Source: a virus. From it: a stretch of 50,011 nt of DNA. The translations under genes and the position numbers were made by a program. Under the pieces are notes generated by a model. The model was not told where the DNA came from. It did no database searches and saw only the letters and a list, made by a program, of their open reading frames with translations. Where the stretch lies: the IMG/VR virus record IMGVR_UViG_3300020205_001469, positions 1-50,011 of that record, one strand, 5' to 3'. Positions 23,960-32,419 of the stretch are shown one piece after another (positions within the stretch are counted from its first letter, which is position 1; each line of letters starts with the position of its first letter).

Positions 23960-24798
23960 TTTAATGTATTCCAGTATTTGCTTTTACGTGGTACTTTTAG
24001 GTCATCAAGATTACTATGCCCTGAATCTTTCCGTTTACCTTTGAGATGATCCAAATACTCGCCCCACTCACTGTTAATCAATGGGTGTCCTTCTCCCAAA
24101 CTGTTTCCTTTGTTTGGTCTTAGATCTATCAGCATTTCACACCAATCATGTTGTTTCAATCCTGGTATACGGTTACGGACAGAATCAAAAACAAAACTGT
24201 CGTGCCACTCAGCTAACAAAAAGATACCATTTTCAGCATCATCATATACACGTTGAAATTCTCGTAGGAATTTGTTAGTATGTTCTGTATGTAACTTCAT
24301 TGAGTATAATCCGCATTCAGAATATTTTCCTTTTCTACCAAGGAAACACAAATCCTTATCTGATAAGATCAACCCCTGTATCTGCTCTGTACTGATATTA
24401 CTATGGCATATAGTGTCAGCATCCATCCATATTAACGTATCAGCATCGCAATGTGTGGCACAATGAAATATTGAATATACTTTGTGTGCAAAGCGGATAG
24501 CATGCCATTTAAATCCTTTACCAGCATCACGTCGCATAGATCTAACTGGATCAGCAGTTACATCTCCATTGGCTTTGGGAACATTGTGCCAACGTTGTTT
24601 AAAGGCCGCCAATTCCTGACTGGATTCTTCTAAGTTTCTTACTATTAGGTTGGGTGCTGATTCCTGTACTGAACAATTCTCAGCATAAGCATAGAGTATA
24701 ACATCTTTGGGCCAAGTTTCCAAAAAGGTAGCAATCATGCGCTTGGCGTAAGTATCGTATCCAGCTTGATTGAATGTAGTTACTACGGCGTAAGTCAT
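23956..24798 (-). CDS. Glycosyltransferase-like protein, 280 aa
   Basis: MTYAVVTTFNQAGYDTYAKR resembles the N-terminal strand of GT-A enzymes, and ADTLIWMDADTICHSN carries a DxD-type motif (DAD). KWHAIRFAHKVYSIFH sits just before it, as in many phage GT-A proteins. I chose ATG 24798 because the fold starts there; an exact TATAAATA late motif lies 5 nt before it. The C-terminus (SEWGEYLDHLKGKRKDSGHS) is polar. Sugar and acceptor unknown. Confidence 0.78.
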   Translation of the reverse strand: MTYAVVTTFNQAGYDTYAKRMIATFLETWPKDVILYAYAENCSVQESAPNLIVRNLEESSQELAAFKQRWHNVPKANGDVTADPVRSMRRDAGKGFKWHAIRFAHKVYSIFHCATHCDADTLIWMDADTICHSNISTEQIQGLILSDKDLCFLGRKGKYSECGLYSMKLHTEHTNKFLREFQRVYDDAENGIFLLAEWHDSFVFDSVRNRIPGLKQHDWCEMLIDLRPNKGNSLGEGHPLINSEWGEYLDHLKGKRKDSGHSNLDDLKVPRKSKYWNTLK

Positions 24799-24803
24799 AA
24801 AGA

Positions 24804-24811
24804 TATTTATA
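24804..24811 (-). promoter_or_regulatory. Exact T4 late promoter TATAAATA 5 nt before ATG
   Basis: TATAAATA, then TCTTT, then ATG at 24798. With T4 geometry, transcription would begin at or beside the start codon. Confidence 0.6.
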
Positions 24812-24825
24812 ATGATTTTAGTTGA

Positions 24826-24833
24826 CGTAAATA
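24826..24833 (+). promoter_or_regulatory. Late-promoter-like motif CGTAAATA 7 nt before ATG
   Basis: Plus-strand CGTAAATA, then ATTGACT, then ATG at 24841. It is back to back with 24804-24811 in a 42-bp gap. Confidence 0.4.
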
Positions 24834-24840
24834 ATTGACT

Positions 24841-25692
24841 ATGCAGATTTCCTACTTTCCAGATCAAATTAGCCTTGCTGGCCGTCCAATTATGGAGAAG
24901 TTTATTGAAACGGTTAGAAAGACTGATGCCATAAAACTTAACGACATGAACTGTGATGCAGTAGTGATCTGGAGTGTATTATGGCAAGGGCGAATGATTA
25001 AGAATCAACAAGTTTATAATCATTATCGCGATGCTGGTAAACCTGTTATTATTCTTGAGACCGGAAATTTAATAAGAGGTGAAACTTTTAAAGTATGTAT
25101 TAACAATATAAATGGGTTGGGGCAACATGCGATACCTGACGAACTTGACTTAACTCGTATAAGCAAATTTACAGGTGTTACCTCTCCAATTGTGCGTGGT
25201 GACAACATAATGATATGTACCCAACAGGACAAGAGCTTGTTGTGGAAGGGTCAAATACCTGCATTGCATTGGGTGGAAAAGACATTGGATACTGTTAGGA
25301 GATTTAGTCGCAAGCCGGTAATTGTTCGTGTACATCCAAAACATCGCGGTATGGATTTACATTACTTGACCCGCAAGTACAAGAATGTAATTTTACAAAC
25401 ACCAGAAGTTACAAATGATGTTGCTGACTTTACAAAATCTTTAAAATCAGTCTGGTGTGTTGTCAATCACAATAGCGGGTGTGCGGTAGAGGCAGCCATG
25501 CATTCCATTCCAGTATTTTGCGATGGTAGCAGTTTGGCTGGCAAGTTATCAAATCTAAACCTTAAAGATATCGAATCAGCTGTCTGTAAAACCACCCAAT
25601 CTTGGATGGACTTTGTTGTTCATACTGAATGGTTTGCGGATGAAATTGAGCAAGGTATTCCGTGGAAGATTTTACGGAATAAACTTACTTAA
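24841..25692 (+). CDS. Capsule-biosynthesis-like (KpsC/S-like) protein, 283 aa
   Basis: The ATG at 24841 (MQISYFPDQISLAGRPIMEK) follows a late-like motif. An IVRVHPKHRGMDL segment and SVWCVVNHNSGCAVEAAMHS, followed by IPVFCDG, match the donor-binding region shared with 22392-23312 and the C-terminal half of 20777-22399, so the window holds three related domains. The end (TEWFADEIEQGIPWKIL) repeats their terminal pattern. It overlaps the convergent APS-kinase fusion gene by 8 bases. A stand-alone transferase for a surface glycan is likely. Confidence 0.72.
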   Translation: MQISYFPDQISLAGRPIMEKFIETVRKTDAIKLNDMNCDAVVIWSVLWQGRMIKNQQVYNHYRDAGKPVIILETGNLIRGETFKVCINNINGLGQHAIPDELDLTRISKFTGVTSPIVRGDNIMICTQQDKSLLWKGQIPALHWVEKTLDTVRRFSRKPVIVRVHPKHRGMDLHYLTRKYKNVILQTPEVTNDVADFTKSLKSVWCVVNHNSGCAVEAAMHSIPVFCDGSSLAGKLSNLNLKDIESAVCKTTQSWMDFVVHTEWFADEIEQGIPWKILRNKLT

Positions 25693-26476
25693 TTCCAAGA
25701 CTTTTTCTGATTTTGGTAGCACTAATATCAGTTATCTTTTCATCAAACGTTTCTTCTCCGCTTGTATACCCAACACCACGACCCCAACCAATGTGTACAA
25801 TGTTCGGTACCACTTGTATATCGTATAATCCTTGATACAATGGATCTAAGTCTTGTTTAATAAAGCTCTTAACTTTGTTTACTTCAAACGGATTGCTACC
25901 TTGCCATCCTTGTACATCACGTACTTGAATAATAACTTGACCGGTTCGCTTCAATAGGCGCTCAAATAATGCACGATGTCCATCGTGCCATGGTTGCCAG
26001 CGGCCCAACATCTGTACTGTTTCTTTTTTCCAATCAAACACAGGCCGACGTCGATTCTCGATCATGTGTTCAGAAATAAAGTCTGCCCACTTCTCTGCGT
26101 TTTGTTCGTTAATACGGAAGTCATATAACTCGGGCTCAACAAACATTGCATTCGTATCTGCATAACGGCCTTCACGGATAGTATCCATCCACACAGTCCA
26201 ATCTGCTTTAAAGTTATTACGCATTTCTACCAACGGAGCAACAAAGTCACATAAGGCGTAGTCTGTTCCACAAGTCTCTGCTAAGTCATACATACGTTTA
26301 CTTTGACGAATACGTCCTGCTTCGCTAAAGTCCCAATCGTTAAACTGTTTACGAACTTCGTCGGCATTAAACCATGTTATAGTTTTGCCTGTTGTTTCAA
26401 TTAACTTCTTTAATTCTGTTGCTAATGTTGTTTTACCTGCGCCAGGTAAGCCCATAATTAATATACGTTGTGTCAT
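25685..26476 (-). CDS. APS-kinase-like / nucleotidyltransferase fusion
   Basis: Residues 1-110 resemble adenylylsulfate kinase (CysC): Walker A GLPGAGKT at 9-16, TWFNADEVRKQFNDWDFS and RIRQSKRMYDLAE. Residues 150-263 form an NMNAT/cytidylyltransferase domain: LGRWQPWHDGHRALFERLL with HDGH at 164-167 and ISATKIRK at 251-258 (the ISTxxxR pattern). APS kinase makes PAPS, the sulfate donor, but in phage glycan clusters such kinases may act on sugars. It follows the carbamoyltransferase gene with a 4-base overlap, so the two are probably co-translated. Substrates unproven. Confidence 0.85.
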   Translation of the reverse strand: MTQRILIMGLPGAGKTTLATELKKLIETTGKTITWFNADEVRKQFNDWDFSEAGRIRQSKRMYDLAETCGTDYALCDFVAPLVEMRNNFKADWTVWMDTIREGRYADTNAMFVEPELYDFRINEQNAEKWADFISEHMIENRRRPVFDWKKETVQMLGRWQPWHDGHRALFERLLKRTGQVIIQVRDVQGWQGSNPFEVNKVKSFIKQDLDPLYQGLYDIQVVPNIVHIGWGRGVGYTSGEETFDEKITDISATKIRKSLGIK

Positions 26477-27954
26477 GATAGTACCTTTATATTATATTGC
26501 TGTTCGAACCGATCTGCGTCATTGCGGTCATTTACCATGGGTTCGCCACGGATGTTAAGACTTGTGTTGAGTAACATAGGACATCCTGTTACAACAAACC
26601 ATTTTTCCAAAAGTCGTCGAATTCCTGAATCATCACGGGGAACAGTCTGTATACGGCTCGTGCCGTCAACATGACAAATAGCAGGATAAAGATCAGGATA
26701 CTTACACTTACCGACAATTTGCATATAACGGCTGTCACAAAACCCACTAGGGATATCAAAATAATCTTGAACATGCTCTTCCAAAATAACCGGTGCAAAC
26801 GGTCTGAATTTCTGTCTTTGTTTAATCTCATTTACTCGATCCTTAATATCTTTGCCGCGTGGGTCTGCCAATAAACTACGATTGCCCAATGCCCTTGGTC
26901 CAAATTCTGCTCTGCCTGATGCTACTCCCACAATTCCCACACTGAGCAGAGCGTCCAGTAAGCTATTGACAGGATAACTGCCAGGAATATTATGGCCAAG
27001 AAAAGCATTAACCCAGTTAAGACGACCACCATAGGCAAGAGCACCGGCGCCAAGACTACTACCAGCATCGCCAGGACAAGGCATAATCCAAATGTTTTCA
27101 AAATATTCTCCCAATTTTCTGTTAGCTAAACAATTTAATGCCACACCACCCATATAAACTAAGTTATTGCTCCAGTTAAACTGTCTTGCCCGCGCCATGA
27201 CACTGCCAATTAATTCTTCCACTAAATCTTGTGCCCCTCTTGCTAAATCTTCGTTAGAAGCATCAGGCAAATATAACGGGTCAACGCCTATATGTAAATT
27301 TTCCTTAAATCTAATATCCCAACTATTACGAATAAAATCTTGCTTAAACTGCTTGGCTAGTCCTGGTTTCCCATACGCACTCATTCCCATCAAGATGTAT
27401 TCTTCATCTAATGGTTGTAAGGCTGCGCGGCCAGTAATTGCACTATAAAATAACCCAATGGAGTGCGGATAAACCTGTCTCCATAATCTTTTATACTTTG
27501 CCACGCCCTTTGGATCATACGTTGCACCCCATATACTTATAGTATCCCACTCCCCAATAGCATCTATTACTACTACAGTGGCACGATCAAATGGACTTGT
27601 TTGAAACCCGGCCGCGGCATGACTTAAGTGATGATTAAAAGAATATACACGTTCTGGATCTACCCATCCGCCTAGTTGTTTGTTTAATATTTGATGTACC
27701 GTGAGTTTATCCCACTCAACACCTTCACCGCTATATAATCTACGTAATTGTTTGGCCCATGGCCTTTCATAGTAAGCAACAATGTCTGGACCATACGGTA
27801 AAATATCATCAAGCAATCCCTGGCAGAAGTTGTGGTCATTCTTACGTTTGCTGTAGCGTTCACTATGCCCAGCAAATAATATATCACCACGGGTACTGAT
27901 TACTGTTGCGGCCGCATCATGGAAACCTGCACTAATACCAAGAATATTTGACAT
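26473..27954 (-). CDS. NodU/CmcH-family carbamoyltransferase
   Basis: The 493-aa protein has the two-domain layout of O-carbamoyltransferases: ILGISAGFHDAAATV at the start, NHHLSHAAAGF (residues 107-117, metal-binding His) and VVVIDAIGEWDT in the N-domain, then VYMGGVALNCLANRKL, and GRAEFGPRALGNRSLLADPR in the C-domain. It transfers a carbamoyl group from carbamoyl phosphate, via carbamoyl-adenylate, to a sugar hydroxyl. No truncation is seen apart from a slightly short C-terminus. It sits between uvsY-side genes and the APS-kinase fusion, suggesting decoration of a surface or fibre glycan. Confidence 0.92.
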   Translation of the reverse strand: MSNILGISAGFHDAAATVISTRGDILFAGHSERYSKRKNDHNFCQGLLDDILPYGPDIVAYYERPWAKQLRRLYSGEGVEWDKLTVHQILNKQLGGWVDPERVYSFNHHLSHAAAGFQTSPFDRATVVVIDAIGEWDTISIWGATYDPKGVAKYKRLWRQVYPHSIGLFYSAITGRAALQPLDEEYILMGMSAYGKPGLAKQFKQDFIRNSWDIRFKENLHIGVDPLYLPDASNEDLARGAQDLVEELIGSVMARARQFNWSNNLVYMGGVALNCLANRKLGEYFENIWIMPCPGDAGSSLGAGALAYGGRLNWVNAFLGHNIPGSYPVNSLLDALLSVGIVGVASGRAEFGPRALGNRSLLADPRGKDIKDRVNEIKQRQKFRPFAPVILEEHVQDYFDIPSGFCDSRYMQIVGKCKYPDLYPAICHVDGTSRIQTVPRDDSGIRRLLEKWFVVTGCPMLLNTSLNIRGEPMVNDRNDADRFEQQYNIKVLS

Positions 27955-27955
27955 A

Positions 27956-28234
27956 TCAATGTTCGCCCTTGAGCAGGTTTACATACGCATTGTGTTGATA
28001 CTGACAAACTAATTCACACAATTTCTTATAGTTTTGCTCAGCCACTTCTTCATTAGTGGACATCAAACTAAGTTTAAGATCTTTAATAACAAGTTCAATC
28101 TCTTGTTCTATTATAAACAGATCAACACCAACCGCTACTTTGGTAGGGTTGCCATCATTAAGCATACGATGATCAATATTGCGCCACTGTCGCCATTCCA
28201 ATAGTGTATGTTCAATGTCTGCGTATGATATCAC
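27956..28234 (-). CDS. Small helical protein, 92 aa, unknown
   Basis: Starts with GTG in the GTGA overlap with uvsY. The sequence is mainly helical (IIEQEIELVIKDLKLSLMST, then EEVAEQNYKKLCELVCQYQH). No family recognised. It is followed one base later by the carbamoyltransferase gene. Tight coupling with uvsY suggests a shared transcript, not necessarily a shared function. Confidence 0.65.
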   Translation of the reverse strand: MISYADIEHTLLEWRQWRNIDHRMLNDGNPTKVAVGVDLFIIEQEIELVIKDLKLSLMSTNEEVAEQNYKKLCELVCQYQHNAYVNLLKGEH

Positions 28235-28683
28235 AGAGAGAAATCCTCCATACCAGCAGTTTTTAGTTTAACCAAATGACCCAACATAAAGTTTTTAGAT
28301 TCCAATGCCTTCATTACTCCCAACCAACGATTACGTAGTAATGCTACTTCGTTAATCAGTGTTTCATAGTCAATGACTTCATCTTCTCCATCAACATATT
28401 TTTCAGCATCTCTGGCAGTAAGGGCACGATTGTAATTCTCAAGATATTTTTGGAAATATCCTTTGCGTAGTTTACGTAGTTGAATGTTCATATAGTTTAA
28501 TACCGCTTCAATTTCTTGTAGTTGATTAAATCTACGTTCAGTAACACCAGGTAGATCTCTAATGTTACGTTCAACCACACCATTTATACTAATCTCACGT
28601 TTGGCTTCGTCTAGCTCAGCCATGTAAAAATTAATAAATTCTGGTAATTCACCAAGATCTTGGGTTACTTTGTTATACCACAT
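28231..28683 (-). CDS. uvsY: UvsY recombination mediator
   Basis: The 150-aa protein carries the UvsY signature of marine T4-like phages: YFQKYLENYNRALTARDAEK, YVDGEDEVIDYETLINEV, and RNRWLGVMKALESKNFMLG, ending in KLKTAGMEDFSL. T4 UvsY is 137 aa. UvsY loads UvsX onto gp32-covered single-stranded DNA; all three genes lie in this stretch. Its start overlaps the second radical SAM gene by 19 bases. In T4, uvsX and uvsY are also functionally coupled but not separated by radical SAM genes. Confidence 0.82.
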   Translation of the reverse strand: MWYNKVTQDLGELPEFINFYMAELDEAKREISINGVVERNIRDLPGVTERRFNQLQEIEAVLNYMNIQLRKLRKGYFQKYLENYNRALTARDAEKYVDGEDEVIDYETLINEVALLRNRWLGVMKALESKNFMLGHLVKLKTAGMEDFSL

Positions 28684-29945
28684 AATTCCTCATATTTGAT
28701 TAGCCATGGAAACACTTGTCGCCAGTTTGTATTTCTGCGTCTATCTAACTCAGTTAGATGTGTAATCAATTGTACTATCTTTTCTGTATTTTCGCAAGTA
28801 CTTTGTAATTGAGACCAAATACCATTGAGATAATTAAATGCCGTAATTTCCTGTGGATTAGTTTGTTGCATTAGAGATAATGCCAATTCAAAATCAGTCC
28901 GCCAAACTTCTCCACCAAAAATTTCAGGATTATGATACGAGGGGTTAAACACTGTTTGAAAATAATGATGAATTGACCTAACTGTTCTCCATTCATTTAT
29001 CTTTTTTATAAGATCAGGAAAGGTACGAATAGTCAGCGGAGTTAATGTACTATTAATGTTAAGATATACCCATTTTTCATCAAGCAATGTTTGCATATTT
29101 TTTTCAATAGTATCTAATTTAATTCCTGATCTAGCATATTCCTGTTCATCTCCCCAACAATCCAAACTTACAGTAATGTCAAATCGCTTAATACATCGTT
29201 GAATTATCATTTGTTTCACCTGTTGCAAAAATAACTGAAATTTGGCAGGTGCAAGCATTAGGTTGGTTACTAGATTTAATTCTAATTCTCTGTTGGGATG
29301 AGTTTTAAAGAAATCCACACATCTATAAAATTCTTTCTGATATAAAGGTTCACCACCCAATATATGTAATCTTCGTAATTCATTTGAGTTATTTTCAAGC
29401 CACGTAAACAACTTTTCAATATATTGTTGATTTAAATTACGATCAATTGTTTTGATAGGTATAGTTACGCCATTTTTATTAAAATTACCAAATTTGTTAT
29501 TCTCACGTTCAATTTGAGAACTATTACTAGCATTACAATAAGTGCAGGATAAATTGCATGTATTATTAATAAAAACTTCAAGTATTTTTGGAGTTACAAT
29601 CACTGCATTGGGAGTTACTTCCAATTCTTTGGGAGATAAATTTGGTATTGTTAAATGGTGCTGTCTGTCGCTATGTCCACCACTTTTTTCAATTTTTTCG
29701 CAGTATCTACATCCCTCATCATCATGCATATACTCCAATGGTTGTGGCCATTCTCCACGTAACATACTTTCCCGTTGTCGTATCTTCTCTTCTGTGTTAT
29801 GAAATTTGTCAAAATTATCAATTGGGATAGGATGTCTACCCACACGATGACAAGATGCTGTAGTACCATCATTAAGAAATACAGTACTCCAGGTCCATTT
29901 AAGTTGACATGCAGTATCGGTTTTTATTGGGAAGTATTTGTTCAC
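28665..29945 (-). CDS. Radical SAM protein 2 with N-terminal Cys cluster
   Basis: CNLSCTYCNAS at residues 130-140 is the radical SAM CxxxCxxC motif (C130, C134, C137), and LHILGGEPLYQKEF is the GGEP motif. A second Cys group lies N-terminal to it: C32, C79 and C82 (GCRYCEK), resembling the auxiliary-cluster or twitch ligands but placed at the N-terminus. It starts with GTG in a GTGA overlap with radical SAM 1. Such enzymes modify peptides or make cofactors; no substrate is evident. The end overlaps uvsY by 19 bases, so the gene is locked into the recombination operon. Confidence 0.85.
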   Translation of the reverse strand: MNKYFPIKTDTACQLKWTWSTVFLNDGTTASCHRVGRHPIPIDNFDKFHNTEEKIRQRESMLRGEWPQPLEYMHDDEGCRYCEKIEKSGGHSDRQHHLTIPNLSPKELEVTPNAVIVTPKILEVFINNTCNLSCTYCNASNSSQIERENNKFGNFNKNGVTIPIKTIDRNLNQQYIEKLFTWLENNSNELRRLHILGGEPLYQKEFYRCVDFFKTHPNRELELNLVTNLMLAPAKFQLFLQQVKQMIIQRCIKRFDITVSLDCWGDEQEYARSGIKLDTIEKNMQTLLDEKWVYLNINSTLTPLTIRTFPDLIKKINEWRTVRSIHHYFQTVFNPSYHNPEIFGGEVWRTDFELALSLMQQTNPQEITAFNYLNGIWSQLQSTCENTEKIVQLITHLTELDRRRNTNWRQVFPWLIKYEELCGITK

Positions 29946-31138
29946 TTCGTTGCCCAGTTAATTAGCGATTGAGGAAACATAGTTAGTTCTAAAGAACGTC
30001 GTTGAGCAAATGTTGTTAAATAATTCTTAAAATTTAATCTTTGTTTTACAGATGGGATATTTGGCATAGCAGTAGTTATCATACTTTGTACTGGTGATGG
30101 AAATTTATCCAATAAGTTAAGTATTCTTTCTTTAGATTCATCATCCAATACATGGATTGATAAAAACTCCGGATCGGTACACGGTGAATATACAACGGGA
30201 GTATCGCTAGCCCAATTAATAAAGTCAGGAAGCCCGCTTAATGTAAGATTGCTTATGGTAGCATAAAATGAATATGTTACTTGTTGCTCTGTTAATACTG
30301 CAATATTACGCTGTAATCTGTCCCAGGTGTTTCCATATCTTACAAATTCATAAAGTTTATCTGTACTCTCTGCACTAATACATACATTAACTTGGCGTGG
30401 TAATAAAGACAATTCTCTCGCAAACCGGGTAGTGTCAACTCCTAGCCCTGACCAAATATTAACTTTAATATGTGATGGGATCGCTCTTACTAGATTTCTC
30501 AGTCCCAAGTAAAGAAAAGGTTCTCCACCAGTTATAGTTATTTCTTCCAAATTAGAACTAGCCGCAAGTCTATTGATCTCAGCAAATAGTAATTGAGTAT
30601 TGTCTGAATTGCTAATATCTTTCTGACTAAGTTTTAACAACACTCGATCAGTATTATTTAAATCAAATCGATCATCTTGGGTATCCACTCCCACATAAGA
30701 TCCGTGAGTTAGAATATCTTGCGTCCAAGCACTGCTATATTGTTTGCAACAATATACACAAGTCATATTACAATCATTACCAATGATAATGTGCAATATA
30801 CGAGGCGATGCATTAATGTCAGTGTGTGTACGTAGTTGGCTTTCTGAACTTAGCCTACGACTTGTCAATCCTTGTTGTTCGGCATTCCAGCATGTAGCTG
30901 AGCAACTATCCACTTTGACATCTGACAACATTAACTTACGCTCATGTTGCAGTTCTGGTGTATTAAATAGTTTGCCTGGATTCTCACGCAACCATGATAA
31001 ATTAATTTTAGCTGGAGTTGCCGCACAACAACTTAGAGTTTGAATTTTACTAATATCAACAGTCAACCACCAAAATTTCTGACTACAGTAAAAGTTGGTG
31101 GGAGACTGTATATTATTCGTCTTCTTCGTCGTCTGCAT
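29942..31138 (-). CDS. Radical SAM protein 1 with N-terminal Cys cluster
   Basis: CNMTCVYCCKQ (C123, C127, C130) is the [4Fe-4S] motif, and EEITITGGEPFLYLGLRNL is the GGEP segment. The N-terminal part holds C37, C38, C79 and C83 (SCSATCW), the same layout as radical SAM 2, so they are probably paralogues. I use ATG 31138, which overlaps the acidic protein gene by 26 bases and follows GAGG; the frame runs on to 31219 inside that gene. The C-terminal half (FAQRRSLELTMFPQSLINW) has no further Cys group. Substrate unknown. Confidence 0.83.
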   Translation of the reverse strand: MQTTKKTNNIQSPTNFYCSQKFWWLTVDISKIQTLSCCAATPAKINLSWLRENPGKLFNTPELQHERKLMLSDVKVDSCSATCWNAEQQGLTSRRLSSESQLRTHTDINASPRILHIIIGNDCNMTCVYCCKQYSSAWTQDILTHGSYVGVDTQDDRFDLNNTDRVLLKLSQKDISNSDNTQLLFAEINRLAASSNLEEITITGGEPFLYLGLRNLVRAIPSHIKVNIWSGLGVDTTRFARELSLLPRQVNVCISAESTDKLYEFVRYGNTWDRLQRNIAVLTEQQVTYSFYATISNLTLSGLPDFINWASDTPVVYSPCTDPEFLSIHVLDDESKERILNLLDKFPSPVQSMITTAMPNIPSVKQRLNFKNYLTTFAQRRSLELTMFPQSLINWATK

Positions 31139-31337
31139 CCTCGTCCTCAGGAGCATATTCCCGTAACGATCGTTTAAGTGCTGGATCACTCCCACCAAAT
31201 TCTTGTAATTCTGAATCACCCAGCATATCTACCAATACACTAATTAAACTATCGGCAGCTTCTTGACGATCTTTTTGTGGTACGTGTTGAATTAAGATTG
31301 CGTATGTCTCGCTTAATACTTCTACATCTATACTCAT
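31113..31337 (-). CDS. Small acidic protein, 74 aa, between uvsX and radical SAM genes
   Basis: An N-terminal helical domain (VEVLSETYAILIQHVPQKDR, then EAADSLISVLVDMLGDSELQ) is followed by an acidic tail (EYAPEDEDADDEEDE). No family recognised, although short genes just after uvsX are common in T4-like marine phages. It is coupled to uvsX by ATGA and overlaps radical SAM 1 by 26 bases. It might be a substrate or partner of either neighbour; neither is shown. Confidence 0.7.
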   Translation of the reverse strand: MSIDVEVLSETYAILIQHVPQKDRQEAADSLISVLVDMLGDSELQEFGGSDPALKRSLREYAPEDEDADDEEDE

Positions 31338-32395
31338 TCTGCGGTTTCCTTATCAGGTTGTACAGTAGCATGATGCGGATTAGCAGTAAAGTCTGCCATG
31401 ACCTTATCCAGTGATTCGTCTTCATTTCGTTCCCAAGCCTTGCGGAATTGCTTGATCACTGTGCCATCTGTCAGTGTATATTTAAGACTATTTCCTTCCT
31501 TGGATAATAAACCTTTGTGCTCGAACATATCAACTAATCCAGAATAAGGGTTCATGCCCTGTTCGTATGGAATCTTAATCTGTACCGTTTCAAAAGGCTT
31601 GCTGTAGCGTGTTTTCATAATCTTACAACTTGCACGTATACCACTAACATCTGAAGTTTTGTTACCATCTTCATCTTCTTTGAGCTTGAGTTTACGCATT
31701 GCCACTACAATTGAGCTGGCATAGATAAACCCTTGTCCACCGCTGATCTTGTCATCAGGATCAAACATATCTTGGCTGGCATACGTATGGTTGGTTGCAA
31801 CTAGCCCAATGTTTAAACTACCAAACATGTTAACACAATTACGAACTAGTGCGGCCAGTGCTTTGGGCTTACGACCCATGTCACCTTTCATATCGCCTGC
31901 TTCAAACTGGTTAACGTCCGTGGGAGTTAGCAACATACCCAGCGAGTCAACCACAAACAAGACCTTGGGACGTTCTATTTCTGGTAATGTTTTGTATTCT
32001 TTAACAAATTCACTGATCATCTTACCCACATCATCAATCATAGCCATATTGAGTTTGAGTAATTTATCTTCGCTAGTATCTACACCCAGTGCATGTAGCC
32101 ATTTTTCATCCAATGCGTTTTCGCTATCTATTAGAATAACAAAGATATCTTGTTTCTGTGCGTTAGCTACTAGGTTACCTGAACAGATAAAACTTTTACC
32201 CGCACCTGATTCACCAGCAAATACAGTAACCTTGCCCAGTGGGATTCCTTTATGGAAATCTCCGCTGATAAGATAGTTCAATGTATAGTTGCTGGTACTG
32301 ATCCAATCCGTAGGGTCGTTAAAACCAAAACTGATTCCGTCGATACTCTTGGTAATACTTTTTCTAAATTTACTTACGTCAAATGGTCTGCCCAT
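31334..32395 (-). CDS. uvsX: UvsX, RecA-like recombinase
   Basis: Walker A GESGAGKS at residues 61-68, the FVILIDSENALDEKWLHALG segment, Walker B KVLFVVDSLGMLL, and DDKISGGQGFIYASSIVVAM mark a full-length UvsX (353 aa; T4 391 aa). It catalyses strand exchange in recombination-dependent replication and repair, with UvsY, gp32 and UvsW. The ATG at 32395 follows AAGGAAAATAAACT. A 15-codon copy of its start lies 881 bases upstream at 33229-33276. It is followed by the acidic protein gene through ATGA. Confidence 0.95.
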   Translation of the reverse strand: MGRPFDVSKFRKSITKSIDGISFGFNDPTDWISTSNYTLNYLISGDFHKGIPLGKVTVFAGESGAGKSFICSGNLVANAQKQDIFVILIDSENALDEKWLHALGVDTSEDKLLKLNMAMIDDVGKMISEFVKEYKTLPEIERPKVLFVVDSLGMLLTPTDVNQFEAGDMKGDMGRKPKALAALVRNCVNMFGSLNIGLVATNHTYASQDMFDPDDKISGGQGFIYASSIVVAMRKLKLKEDEDGNKTSDVSGIRASCKIMKTRYSKPFETVQIKIPYEQGMNPYSGLVDMFEHKGLLSKEGNSLKYTLTDGTVIKQFRKAWERNEDESLDKVMADFTANPHHATVQPDKETAE

Positions 32396-32419
32396 AGTTT
32401 ATTTTCCTTTTCTCAATAA

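Noticed and set aside
31749-32276. Plus-strand open frame of 175 codons inside uvsX
   Set aside because: Lies wholly within the certain uvsX gene and has no start signals.
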